Shown here one piece after another: positions 37,171 to 45,068 of a stretch of DNA of 45,068 nucleotides. The notes beneath the pieces are model-generated. The model was given only the letters and a program-made list of their open reading frames with translations. It was not told the DNA's origin and made no database searches. A program made the position numbers and the translations under genes. Numbering within the stretch: position 1 is the stretch's first letter; each line of letters starts with the position of its first letter. The DNA is from Cristatella mucedo (taxonomy: Eukaryota; Bryozoa; Phylactolaemata; Cristatellidae), in the NCBI GenBank assembly GCA_009760855.2, contig WPIO01000444.1:1-45068 (forward strand), in the 5' to 3' direction.

Positions 37171-37970
37171 TCGCTTGCATCACTTGGTGCTGAACACAGC
37201 CTCAGCTGGGCAGCCGGTGGAGCTAGCTTACGCTAATGACCTCCCTCTCGCCCCTGTGCACTGTGCTTGGAGCTATTGAGCCTGCAGACCTGGCGCTAGC
37301 TTGCTTCACCGTGTTCTCCAGCCACAACCTTGCTCTGGGGCCATCACTGGCATGCCTGGGTGACTGGCGCTTCATGACTTTGTTTGACGTTGTTCCAGGG
37401 CGCCAGTTAGGTCGACCTCGTCCGGTTTAGCCGAGGTTCATAAATGAATATCTCTGTTCAGTAAACGATTTCAACGCCATCGTCTAATTTTAACTGCCAT
37501 CCCAGCATACAAGCAAGTCGCTGTCTTTTAAAGTTAATGTTTATTTTTTATTAGTCAAATACTTCTCTTATATATCATGATTAGTCTTACTGTCGACCAA
37601 CGCAGGGATCGAGGACTGGTGGATTGATTACCCTCTCAAATGCAAAACTCCATCCCACAAGTGGCCTTACTACAGTCCAGTAGTTTTTTCCTAGCCAAAA
37701 AATTTCACGACCTGCCTTCGCGATTCCATGTCTTGTTCGTCGTACCGTACCGGTTTTTTACGGCAATTTTACGTTGATCGCGGCATGCTGCTCCAGTGCT
37801 AGTGTGGACGTCACCGATACAGGAGGTCACAAGACTCTTTAAAGTCGACGAAGTCGCCGTCGATCGGATTTAGTAGATTGATGCCGAGATAAGTTACTGC
37901 CACCATTGTGGTGATGTCTTCTTCCTAGCATGTAAAAAGAGGAGATACGCTGGTAGAGGCAATTCGGCGG

Positions 37971-38110
37971 CTCAGCTTTTTCCATTTGTGAATCTGTCCC
38001 GTGGTCATGCCATCATTCTGCCGGCATCTTGTACAGGCAATTCTAAACTGCACAGACGAATCTGCACTTAATATTAAGCAGCATTCGAGCATTTTTCTTT
38101 TGCATTACTA
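37971..38110 (+). repeat. Extra monomer segment, copy 4 (degenerate)
   Basis: It follows the aattcgg landmark and precedes the agatgctgaaagcagcca landmark. It keeps tttgtgaatctgtcccg, catcttgtacaggcaa and ctgcacagacgaatctgcac in the order seen in copies 1 and 2. Similarity is low and the boundaries are approximate. Confidence 0.45.
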
Positions 38111-38695
38111 GATGCTGAAAGCAGCCATTTCCGTCCAGCAGGTTGAGCAAGCTCACCCGAAAGAATTCCTTCTCGCGCCTTTACACTGCACCATGCGCTA
38201 CTGGGCTTGCAGACCTGGTGCCAAGGCCATGAGTGTGTTCTCCAGCCACAATCGTTACTCCGATGCTACCACTCGCACGTCTAACCGGCAGGGACCGCAA
38301 ATTTTTTTTTGACGTTCCGCCACGGATGCCTTAAGTGCACCTTTTCCCATTTTGAGGCTATTTGTACTTGAACATCTTCGCCAAAAAAATGACTTTAAAT
38401 CTTTTTTCTAATATTCACCGTGAACCCAGCTTACAAGCACGTCGACGTTTTTTAAAAGTAGTCCTTGCTATTTCGTAAGTCGAAAACTGGTCTGGTGTTG
38501 CATGAGGAATCTTACTGCCGAGCTGTACACGCATCGAGGCTCGATAGAGCAGGCCACTCAGGTATGAAGGTGCGAGCCTTAGGTGGGCTTACTCTAATCC
38601 AATAGGTTTGGCAGCTTCAAAAAACGTCAGCTTTGTACAAGTACCAAGACATTGCGGTGCTATTAAATGTCTCTTATGCCGTGGTTTAATGGGAG

Positions 38696-39080
38696 GAAAT
38701 CGCAAATCCAACTTGCTACTCTCTTACTGCTACAGCATTTGTGTGTATATCATAATTCAATGGAGGGGCTATGTTCGAAAGCCAAGGCAAGACTAAACAA
38801 GGACTTCGAAATTAGATGCTGCAAGTGCTTCATCTGGCGTTTGAAACACAAGCGGCTATCAGCCAGTTCGCCGAAATGTTAGCCAGAAGGTATTACATGT
38901 GAATATAGCGAACCCGGACTTATTTATGGAGGCAGGAGTGCATATATGACCCTTTGCTCTGCAGCTACCTGAAGAAGAGGACATCTTATAACTGGCTCAC
39001 AAGTTTATCGCCAAGGCATGGGCGCATCAAAAGTTCTTCTCGTGATTTCTCGATAATTAAGCTATAGTTATGAATTTGAT
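38696..39080. other. Unassigned sequence between satellite and retroelement region
   Basis: No satellite landmark, recognisable coding similarity or repeat was found here. Short open frames (about 60-70 codons) overlap its start but run in from degenerate satellite and resemble nothing known. Confidence 0.4.
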
Positions 39081-39170
39081 ACACATCGCTTGAACCTGAA
39101 ATCCTTTGAAGATTTTTCTTTTAGCTGGTGTAAAAACAAAGCCTGGAACTCACTTCAATTGCACTAACGA
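39081..39170 (+). mobile_element. Very old L2/CR1 coding fragment
   Basis: A 29-codon stretch, from acacatcgcttgaacctg to a stop at gcactaa, reads LNLKSFED.SFSW...KAWNSL. It aligns with TNLKSFGDRAFSS....TAWNSLP near the C-terminus of the L2 protein at 29022-29090. It is short and diverged, and the similarity rests on spacing and on the NLKSF and AWNSL words. Confidence 0.5.
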
Positions 39171-39435
39171 CTCAGGCAACTCGATCCTCGATTGGGTAAC
39201 TTTTGTAGCGGCCCAGATTGGTCTTCTGTCCTTTCGCCCGGTGAATTACAGGATCCTCCTCCAACTGTCGCGGTGACTGACTACCCTTTGTTTGTGACTG
39301 CTGAGGCCGAGATCCTACTGTAGGAGGCAGAGGCATCGCACCTGTGACTTTGGGCCCCTACGCCTTTGCTTACCCCGTAGCGCGGATGGAGGTAGCGACT
39401 ACACTCCTCACCTGCGATAGGATCCTTATTTATCA

Positions 39436-41014
39436 CTCCCTCCTCGTGCCCTGAAAAACGTTGATGCTCTTCGCAGCTTCATAATGCCCCGGCTTGAGTA
39501 TCTCGGTCGTGCCTAATGGCTCCAGAAGAAGCTCCTTCTCCTGGCTGATAAAGCCGTGATGAAGCTATGTCGGATCTCGTGCTGCCTGCGTCTGTGCGAC
39601 ACGACGTGTTCCTCTGATGCCCCGCGCTCGAGTGGTGGCCTCGGCTTAGTCCCGCTTGGTTAGGAAGCAAACATCTTTCGGGCTATTCACGCCCGCCGTA
39701 TGCTTTCCTCCAGTGATGCGACTGTTGCCACTGTTGCTCTCGAATAGCTGGATGATGCGATTTAAGCCCTCAAGGTTCCCTCGGTTCAGGAGCGTTTGAT
39801 CTTCTACTACGGAGGGTCCTCTGAGGATCGCGGTCACGCAGGCTCACGCTCACGATTGCTGTGATCGGAGGTTCACCAGGCGCGAAGGTGGCTGTGTGTC
39901 AGGCTGGCGTTCTCCCACCGAGCGCTTACACTCAGTTGGAACTCGGGCGTCCACAACCGCCCTCAGTTCGACACTAGGTCCTTAGTGTCGGTCATCCACA
40001 CAAGGATGTGATGGAGGATTTGGCGACCGAATGGCGCTCGAAGCCGGGTCAGGGGAAGATGGCTCGCTGTCTGGCCACAGTCATGCATTCAAACCACTCC
40101 CACTTTTCTTGTCTGGCTTCGGTGTATCTTTAGCGTAGTGGTGCTTCATCTTCCGGGTGAGGCTGAACCTCCTTCATCGTTCGGACGCTACAGATTCAAC
40201 CCAACTCTCGAGACCCTGTACAGGAGAGGCTGTGAGAAATAGGAGACGCTACCGCACGCCTCAATCACTACCCTGGCTTAATGCCTAGTATCGCTAAACG
40301 GCACGACGCCATCCTCAACCGTCTTATCCAGGCGCCTCCTAGTCACTGCGTCGCTGCGCTCGAGTGGATCAGCACCACGAACCCGACCCGATTTCACTAT
40401 GCCGCCCGGACTTTGTGGTAAACTATGGCGGCTACGCGGTTGTGGTCGACGTCACGGTGCAGTTTGACACGAATTCGGACGCCCTTGATTGTGCGGCTGC
40501 CCGGAAAACTGCCAAAAATCGGGAGCTCACTGATGAATTGCGAAGGCATGGGAGATATGTGGAGCATTGCGCCTTTATAGTGGGTTCATTCGGTACATGG
40601 CATCCTGAAAACGAGCGAACGTAGGCAGCTCTGAGAGTGAGCATGAAGCATCGCAAACTGCTCTGGAAGCTCTGCGTTTCAGATGCCGTTAACGGCTCGG
40701 TGACGGTTTGGCTTAAATTAGTGGGCCATCCAAGATCAGAGGACGACGAGGCTCTGTACGAAGACTATCCCGATTGAAAACCGGAACCAGAAGACGAGGA
40801 GGCTGATCCGCCTGTGCCCGATGCAACACGACTTCCGGTGGCTGCCAGTGCCAAGCAGGGCTCGCAGCTGGCTCCTCCGAGTGGAGCGACGGCCGCTCAA
40901 CATTGCCCGCTGACAGCACCTCCCAGGTCTTCGGCATGTTCCATCCCTCGCATGCATCACGACTCGGCTCCCGTTGGTGGTGGCAGCTGCTCTTGTCAGC
41001 GTGAAGCAGATTGA
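39436..41014 (+). pseudogene. R2-like RLE non-LTR element, C-terminal part (copy A)
   Basis: A decayed remnant of a retrotransposon protein whose C-terminus is a restriction-endonuclease-like (RLE) domain that nicks target DNA. From 39436 one frame reads through the post-RT region: VDALRSFIMPRLEYL, LADKAVMKL, GGLGLVPLG, TLSWNSGVH and SLVSVI, broken by several in-frame stops. After a frame change, 40364-40624 is open for 86 codons. It has RPDFVV (P15, D16), VVVDVTV with the second acid at D29, and VGSFGTWHPENER at residues 73-85, the usual PD..D core and its downstream block. A conserved tail (YRKLLWKLCVSDAVNGS-like) follows to a stop near 41014. The RT itself is not visible upstream. No 28S rDNA target flanks it. 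Confidence 0.75.
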
Positions 41015-42100
41015 GTCGCGAGAAGTGTCCCTACTTTAAGTGGCAGTGGGGGAACCAGGAGTCCCGGTCTGGTTGCATACGTAGACGCAGCGCCGGTTCA
41101 GTGACAATGGCCAACTGGCAACAGCAGAGGTGGATAGACTGTCCACCCTGACTGAATGTAGGTGGCGTTCGGGATTCGTTTCGTCAGACCGAAGCCATAT
41201 GTAACCATGTCAGTTTCCAAATAAATAGTGTGTCACTAAGATTAACTCAGTTTTCAAGTAAGCATATGCACTTGCGTGCTGTTTTTTGCTTCGCTGTATT
41301 TTTTTCAGCTTACTGGATTGGTGCTGTTGGAGGTCGGGGATCCAAGTGCTGGTGGAAGTTGTCTTCCGTGGCAGTCGGCGGCTAGGGGTCGACGGCTCCT
41401 GCTCAGCCGGCGGTTCCTGCTCTCCAGTCAGTGGATTCAGTGTTTCAGGCCTCGATCGTCTGCCCGAGGCCCTCGCTCGAAAGTCGGCTCCCCCTGAGGC
41501 TTTTCTATCTCCATACAACTCCGCCTGGTAGCTCTCCTTTTCTGGATTCGGCATGCAAGGGGTCGGCTGGCTTTCTACTTCGCCGGACATATGGCATGCA
41601 AATATGGTATATAATGCATGCCCTTCCCGCCTGCCTACCTGTCTGAAGCTCTCGGAAAAGCTTTTTTAAGTCGTATCCGCCCTGGATCATTTTGCTGTCT
41701 TCCTGTCCTGGCCCATTGGCTATTGTGTTGTCTGCCGACCTGGAGCCTCCTTAGCCCGGCTAAGGCTCGGATCTGCCGCTTTGAGCTATCTTGTGCCTGA
41801 ATGGTTGGGTGGTACCTACAGTACGGGCTTCCCATTTAAGAGTGACATTTCTTGATCTCGCTGTTTCCAGTGGATGGCAGAGCTTGGCCTTCCAGGCAAG
41901 TACTGCTTCTAGCTCTGCAAGAAACCCCCAGCAGGACATCTTCGGGACCCACCCCCCTCCGCTACAGCATCTTAAGCCATATCTATGCCGCTCGCCTGTT
42001 GATGTGCTTCTCCCTCCCCCGGCATGGACTCTCTCCCACGTCGGGCGAGATTTCTCTGGTAGTGGCGGTCCTACATTTCGTGCTCAGACTGAAAGGTTAC
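41015..42100. other. Unassigned sequence, possible 3' or 5' retroelement parts
   Basis: No family is recognised. There is an aataaa at about 41219 and a moderately GC-rich stretch with overlapping open frames on both strands (41210-41590 minus, 41791-42111 plus). Their composition looks non-specific and they overlap each other. The right part may be the decayed start of the Gag-like frame that follows. Confidence 0.35.
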
Positions 42101-42185
42101 GATGGTTGTAACCTTCTTAAGATCATGGTCCCTAGTAGGAGCGAACCCCTCCGCCTGGCATCGCCTTCACTTACGAGAGCAAGGC

Positions 42186-42761
42186 GATGAAATTTATGGA
42201 ACTAGGTTTTACGAGTGAGCAGGAGGCGAACACCGCCAAGCTCTTTTAGCCCAGGACATTTATAGCCGGCGGCGAGGCATCAGACCGACCGTTCAGTTTT
42301 TTTTTGTTACTCCAGCGGATTTCCACCCCTGCCTCCCCCTATCGTGAAGGCCCTTGCGCCTTACAGCAAGCTCATAAGCGAAAAACAGGGGAGTGTTCTG
42401 CGGCACTAAGATAAGGAAGAGTGTCAGCTAGGTCATTTGCGTTCAATAGAAAGTTGCCCTCTCGATCTTGCTCGGAAAGTGCCTAGGCCCCTGGTGTTTG
42501 TGCGTTACCCCAGTATTACCCCAGTGCTGTCACTGTGGCTAGGCTGGTCATAAGGCCTTGATGCGCCCACACAGGACGTGCAATGGTTGTGGCCATCCAA
42601 GCCATGTCGTTGCAGACTGTCCCAATGTGACGTGCTTCCGGTGTCGGAAAGTTTGCCACGTGGTTAAGGACTGCCCGGTGAAGCCTAAGTGTGGCCTCTG
42701 TGGCGAGCTTTGTCATGTCCACAAGAACTGCTTGCCCGACCGCTCGGGGGACAAAGGGTAG
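42186..42761 (+). pseudogene. Gag-like ORF1 remnant with CCHC zinc knuckles
   Basis: The last 68 codons (42558-42761) are open and contain three tandem CCHC knuckles with perfect C-x2-C-x4-H-x4-C spacing: C8/C11/H16/C21, C26/C29/H34/C39 and C45/C48/H53/C58. A fourth, ruined knuckle lies just upstream (42525-42566), with a stop codon inside and the last cysteine changed to arginine. Farther upstream (42186 on) the reading MKFMELGFTSEQEANTAKLF, followed by a stop and GGEASDRPF, looks like the N-terminal half of a Gag-type RNA-binding protein. Such knuckle arrays bind nucleic acid and end ORF1 of many non-LTR elements. A cellular CCHC protein is less likely given the stops and the setting. Whether it belongs to the RLE copy downstream is unresolved. 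Confidence 0.7.
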
Positions 42762-43193
42762 CCCAGACATCCCGAGCATCAGATTCGGAGGATGAGACTC
42801 TGGTCAGAATGGCAGCTGCCGCAGAAGCAGAAACTCGTGCTGTGCGTGAGATCGTAGTCCTGCCTCCCCATATGCCCCATGACGTGGTTGGTCGTGGCTC
42901 CCCTCGACACAGGGAACCCCTTCGCCTAGGCCTTGTGCTCGTCGCTGATGCGGTCTGTTCTATCCCGGAGCTGACTCAAATGATGGCTACCAAATGCGTA
43001 ACGCAAGCCGCTTAGTCTGTGAGTGCGCTATACAAAACTCCCCTGCGTTACGCCAACATAGTCTATGCTGCTTCATGGAGTTACGGACAGATCTGCATTA
43101 CATTACGCCAGTACCTCTGCCATATAGTGGCAAGCCCGTTGCTAGTTTAGCCTGCCCGTCTCGAGCAAAAGTTAGTGTTATGTAGGCTCTCGT
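42762..43193. other. Unassigned linker between Gag-like and RLE remnants
   Basis: About 430 bp with open frames (42689-43015 and 42994-43185) but no RT motif. A complete element would have a full RT domain of over 1 kb here, so if both sides come from one element this marks a large internal deletion. Confidence 0.4.
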
Positions 43194-43637
43194 TTGCTCT
43201 GGTCGGAGGCCTGCCAGGCGCTCTGTCAACTGGGCGTCGTTGCGGTGTTTGATAATCGTGCGCTCACGCTCAACTGGAACTCGGGTGTCCACAGCCACCT
43301 GCAGTTCGGCGTGAAGTTCATGGTGACGGTCATCCGTAAGTATTTTATAGCAGGCTGGGCGAGGTATTGGTGCACCAAGCCGGGCCAGGGAAAGTGGCTC
43401 GCTGTCTGACAACAGATAAGCACTCTAACAACTTCCACTTCCTCTCGTCTAGCTTTGGCGTCTTTCGCGTTGTGGCTCTCCGTCTTCAGGGCAAGGGTGG
43501 ACCTCCTTCCGTGTGACGCTGCCAGTTTGAGGCTGAATCCGGCTCTCCATGTGCAAGGGAGGCTGTGAGAAAATGGAGACACTGGTGCATGCACTTAATC
43601 ACTACCCAGGGCTGAAGATAGCCGTCATGAGCTGGTT

Positions 43638-43648
43638 TGGTCTAGCGG
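43638..43648 (+). promoter_or_regulatory. Pol III box A of the SINE
   Basis: TGGTCTAGCGG fits the box A consensus TRGYNNARNNG at every position and lies about 50 bp before box B, as in tRNA genes. Confidence 0.8.
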
Positions 43649-43688
43649 TTAAGGTGCTCGCCCCGACCAAGGTCTGACTGAGGTCGTG

Positions 43689-43699
43689 GGCTCGAGCCC
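43689..43699 (+). promoter_or_regulatory. Pol III box B of the SINE
   Basis: GGCTCGAGCCC differs from the box B consensus GGTTCGANTCC by C for T at two positions and keeps the TCGA core. Confidence 0.75.
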
Positions 43700-44407
43700 C
43701 AAGGCATATGTGAAGCGCCTGAATAGAGATTAAGTTCTCTTGGGGCTCTATATAAATGAATTATATACATTTATATATAAGAAGCGGTACTATGCATAAT
43801 ACTTGACCGTCATCTCGTCAAAGCTCCTCCCAGGTCCTTGGGCCGCTATGCTCGCATCGATCAGCATCACGAACTGGACCCGATTCCATTACGTCTTACT
43901 GACCTGATGGCTGACACAGGCCGATTCGCGTTTGCGGTCGACCTAGCATCGCCGTTTGACAGCAGCACTGACGCACTTGCTCGTACTGCAAACCGGAAGA
44001 TCGCCAACCAACTGTTGGCCGACGAACTGCGCAGGCGCGGCAGATGTGCAGAGCGATGTTCTTTTGTTGTAGGATCCCTCGGGTCATTGCACTCTGACAA
44101 TGAGCGCACGCTATCGGCACCGACGGTATCGTACAAGTATCGCATGCTCCTCCGGTAGCTCTTCGTCTTGGATGCTACCAACGGCTCTGCATTAGTCTAG
44201 AAGATATTTTCTGGCCTTAATATTCCAGAGGTTGTGGCTGCGGTTCTGCATGAGGAGATCCTTCACTCGCATCTGGAACGTGGCAACGACGACTGTGCCG
44301 AGGTTGTGTTAGTCCCACTGGTGTGACTGGTGGTGCTGTGCGACTCACGTGAGTAGGTCAGGAGGCGCCCAGTAGCGCTCGCTGGTCTACTCCCTCTGGC
44401 AGTTGTA

Positions 44408-45068
44408 CAGGCTGACGCTCAAAATTGGCTGTGCAAGCATATCTCTTGTTGAATCAGCTCGAAATCTAGGTGTCATGTTCCAAAGTGACCTCTCGTTAGA
44501 CGACCACATCAGCTCCACAGTAAAATCTGCCTATTTCCAGCTTCACAACATTGCTAAAATTTGGGCTTGTTTAGATAAGGATACCACGTCTAAGTTGGTC
44601 CATGCATTCTTGACATCCCGTCTCGACTTCTGCAACTCACTGCTTACTGGCCTACCGGCATGTGGGCTCAGGCGATTGCAGTTGGTGCCAACTCTGCAGC
44701 TAGGCTTGTCTGTCGTGAGCGTCGCAGTTGCCACATTACTCCACTTCTCGCCGACCTGCACTGGCTACCAGTCAAGCAACGGATCGACTTCAAGATTTTG
44801 TCGCTCACTTTTAGGTCACTTCATTCTTTGGCTCCAGCGTATCTCTCAGATCTACTCATCCAGCAGGCCAAACATAGTACCACCTGCTTTTCTAAATCCA
44901 ACAGTTTACCAATACCTCGTACAAACCTCAAATCCTTTGGAGACCGTGCATTTAGTTTGCATATTCCCAAAGCCTGGAACTCCCTCCCGACTAGCGTCAC
45001 AACATCCCGTGACTTGACCACATTTAAAAAGAACTTAAAAACACACCTATTTAGAACAGCATTTAGTG
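44408..45068 (+). pseudogene. L2/CR1 reverse transcriptase fragment, second copy (cut by window end)
   Basis: From about 44408 (ggctgacgctcaaaattggc) this follows the L2 copy at 28509 base for base with moderate divergence. It begins downstream of the YADD motif, so the catalytic centre is absent. The frame is open through [16 protein letters not shown] and TSRLDFCNSLLTGLPACG. It then loses one base near 44685-44690 (gttggtgcca against ctggtgcaaaa in the first copy), after which the open reading is in the wrong frame. The true frame continues in another phase (HWLPVKQRIDF-like, AWNSLP-like) to the window end. It does not carry the extra T that breaks the first copy. Confidence 0.85.

Larger units (their letters stand above)
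1..38695 (+). repeat. Tandem satellite array, ~1.2 kb monomer
   Basis: About thirty head-to-tail copies of one non-coding monomer fill this span in a single orientation. Every copy has the same ordered landmarks: the gccatgg block, a cttagtttgc block, ttgaatatttgtgtcatat, a cacgtgggcttac block, cccacgatcggtctgtagc, cgacagagtcacgccgatga and tagatcgatgccgagagaa. Usual spacing is 1190-1226 bp, with deletion variants of about 750 bp and longer copies of 1.36-1.43 kb at the right edge. The first copy is cut by the window start, so the array continues to the left. On the right it fades out near 38.7 kb. I recognise no known gene or transposon in the monomer. The array organisation is seen directly; a structural (centromeric or heterochromatic) role is only inference. 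Confidence 0.95.
36593..38695 (+). repeat. Degenerate edge of the satellite array
   Basis: After about 200 bp of unrelated sequence (36593-36790), weak but collinear monomer landmarks return: tcgatgccgagagaatgtac near 36948, a gcctcagctgggcagccggtgg block at 37199, agcatacaagcaagtcgctg near 37503, and a second partial copy from about 37865 to 38695. The last recognisable landmark is the gtgggcttact to tgctattaaatgtctc stretch near 38585-38675. The second copy starts only 925 bp after the first, so a large part of that monomer is missing or unrecognisable. Chance open frames of 60-106 codons here match no known family. Confidence 0.65.
43631..43780 (+). mobile_element. tRNA-derived SINE with L2-type tail
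   Basis: A 5' tRNA-like head (43631-43700) carries both internal Pol III promoter boxes. It is followed by a short spacer and a tail (43707-43760) that matches the L2 3' end: aagcgcct, agagattaagttctct (identical to the LINE), then ggggctctatataaat and an AT-rich end. It interrupts RLE copy B between gccgtcatga and agaagcggtact. No clear target duplication is seen. Its likely mobilising partner is the L2 family present in this window, because SINEs sharing a LINE 3' tail are moved by that LINE's reverse transcriptase. It is not a functional tRNA gene: the head does not fold into a complete cloverleaf with a usable acceptor stem on reading. Confidence 0.8.
43194..44340 (+). pseudogene. R2-like RLE non-LTR element, C-terminal part (copy B), split by a SINE
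   Basis: The same family as copy A. The first open stretch (43194-43409) contains WSEACQALCQLGV and ALTLNWNSGVH, matching ALTLSWNSGVH in copy A. A zinc-binding stretch follows (CKGGCEK.ETLVHALNHY, near 43552-43605), whose last expected cysteine is tyrosine. The SINE interrupts at about 43631. The frame resumes as 43838-44158, 106 codons, with QHHELDPI, AVDLASPFD (acid D35) and VVGSLGSLHSDNER. The proline of the PD motif is threonine here (T21-D22), so the nuclease would be dead even without the breaks. Copy A and copy B align around the SINE, which fixes the insertion point. Confidence 0.75.

Noticed and set aside
36873-37430. Host gene exons at 36.87-37.43 kb
   Set aside because: The open frames coincide with collinear degenerate satellite landmarks and show no domain or splice-site support.
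1-38695. CRISPR array or bacterial repeat region
   Set aside because: Repeats are about 1.2 kb with no spacer pattern, and the flanking elements are eukaryotic retrotransposons.
41210-41590. 126-codon open frame on the minus strand, rich in Ser, Arg and Pro
   Set aside because: It overlaps several plus-strand frames of similar length in GC-rich sequence, has no recognisable domain, and looks like low-complexity composition.
43631-43702. Functional tRNA gene
   Set aside because: Boxes A and B are present, but the acceptor ends do not pair and the head continues directly into an L2-type tail, so it is a SINE.

Overview
The window is eukaryotic, almost certainly animal, nuclear DNA, and it is made of repeats. 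I find no intact host gene, no rRNA gene and no functional tRNA gene. Its mobile elements are an L2/CR1-type LINE, a tRNA-derived SINE, a long solo LTR, and decayed elements with an R2-like restriction-endonuclease-like (RLE) domain. This mix is common in marine invertebrates and fishes. I cannot name the species.

Positions 1 to about 38,700 are one head-to-tail array of a roughly 1.2 kb satellite monomer, all in the same orientation, running off the left edge. Using the conserved string gccatgg as phase mark, monomers start near 127, 2733, 3952, 5173, 6393, 7766, 8985, 10914, 12129, 13355, 14108, 15299, 16061, 17251, 18442, 19652, 20405, 21593, 22345, 23536, 24750, 25950, 27077, 29484, 30696, 31887, 33016, 34380, 35773, 37199 and 38124. 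The left third (1-10,353) holds diverged monomers with a very regular 1219-1221 bp period. The centre (about 10.35-33 kb) is organised as higher-order repeats (HORs) that start with the same alpha monomer at 12129, 18442, 23536 and 29484. Copies in this core are nearly identical and include a recurrent 750 bp deletion variant. The right end (33-38.7 kb) has progressively more diverged monomers of 1.36-1.43 kb. These keep a segment of about 145 bp that is absent from every core and left-hand monomer.

Four insertions interrupt the array or its edge: a 1348 bp solo LTR with a 4 bp target duplication (1273-2620), an L2 3' fragment (about 9373-9631), a 5'-truncated L2 with reverse transcriptase (28206-29417), and a tiny L2 coding fragment (39081-39170).

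From about 39.2 kb to the right edge the DNA is a graveyard of non-LTR retrotransposons. There are two decayed copies of an R2-like RLE element (39.4-41.0 kb and 43.2-44.3 kb), a decayed Gag-like frame with CCHC zinc knuckles (42.2-42.8 kb), a SINE nested in the second RLE copy (43.63-43.78 kb), and another L2 copy cut by the window edge (44.4 kb onward). The SINE and the L2 share the same 3' stem-loop tail, so the window contains both a LINE and its probable non-autonomous partner.

Most short open frames inside the satellite are chance frames repeated because the monomer is repeated. Base-level differences in 10.36-13.3 kb and 24.6-26.4 kb are mostly one-base indels against near-identical neighbours, which suggests weak consensus quality there.
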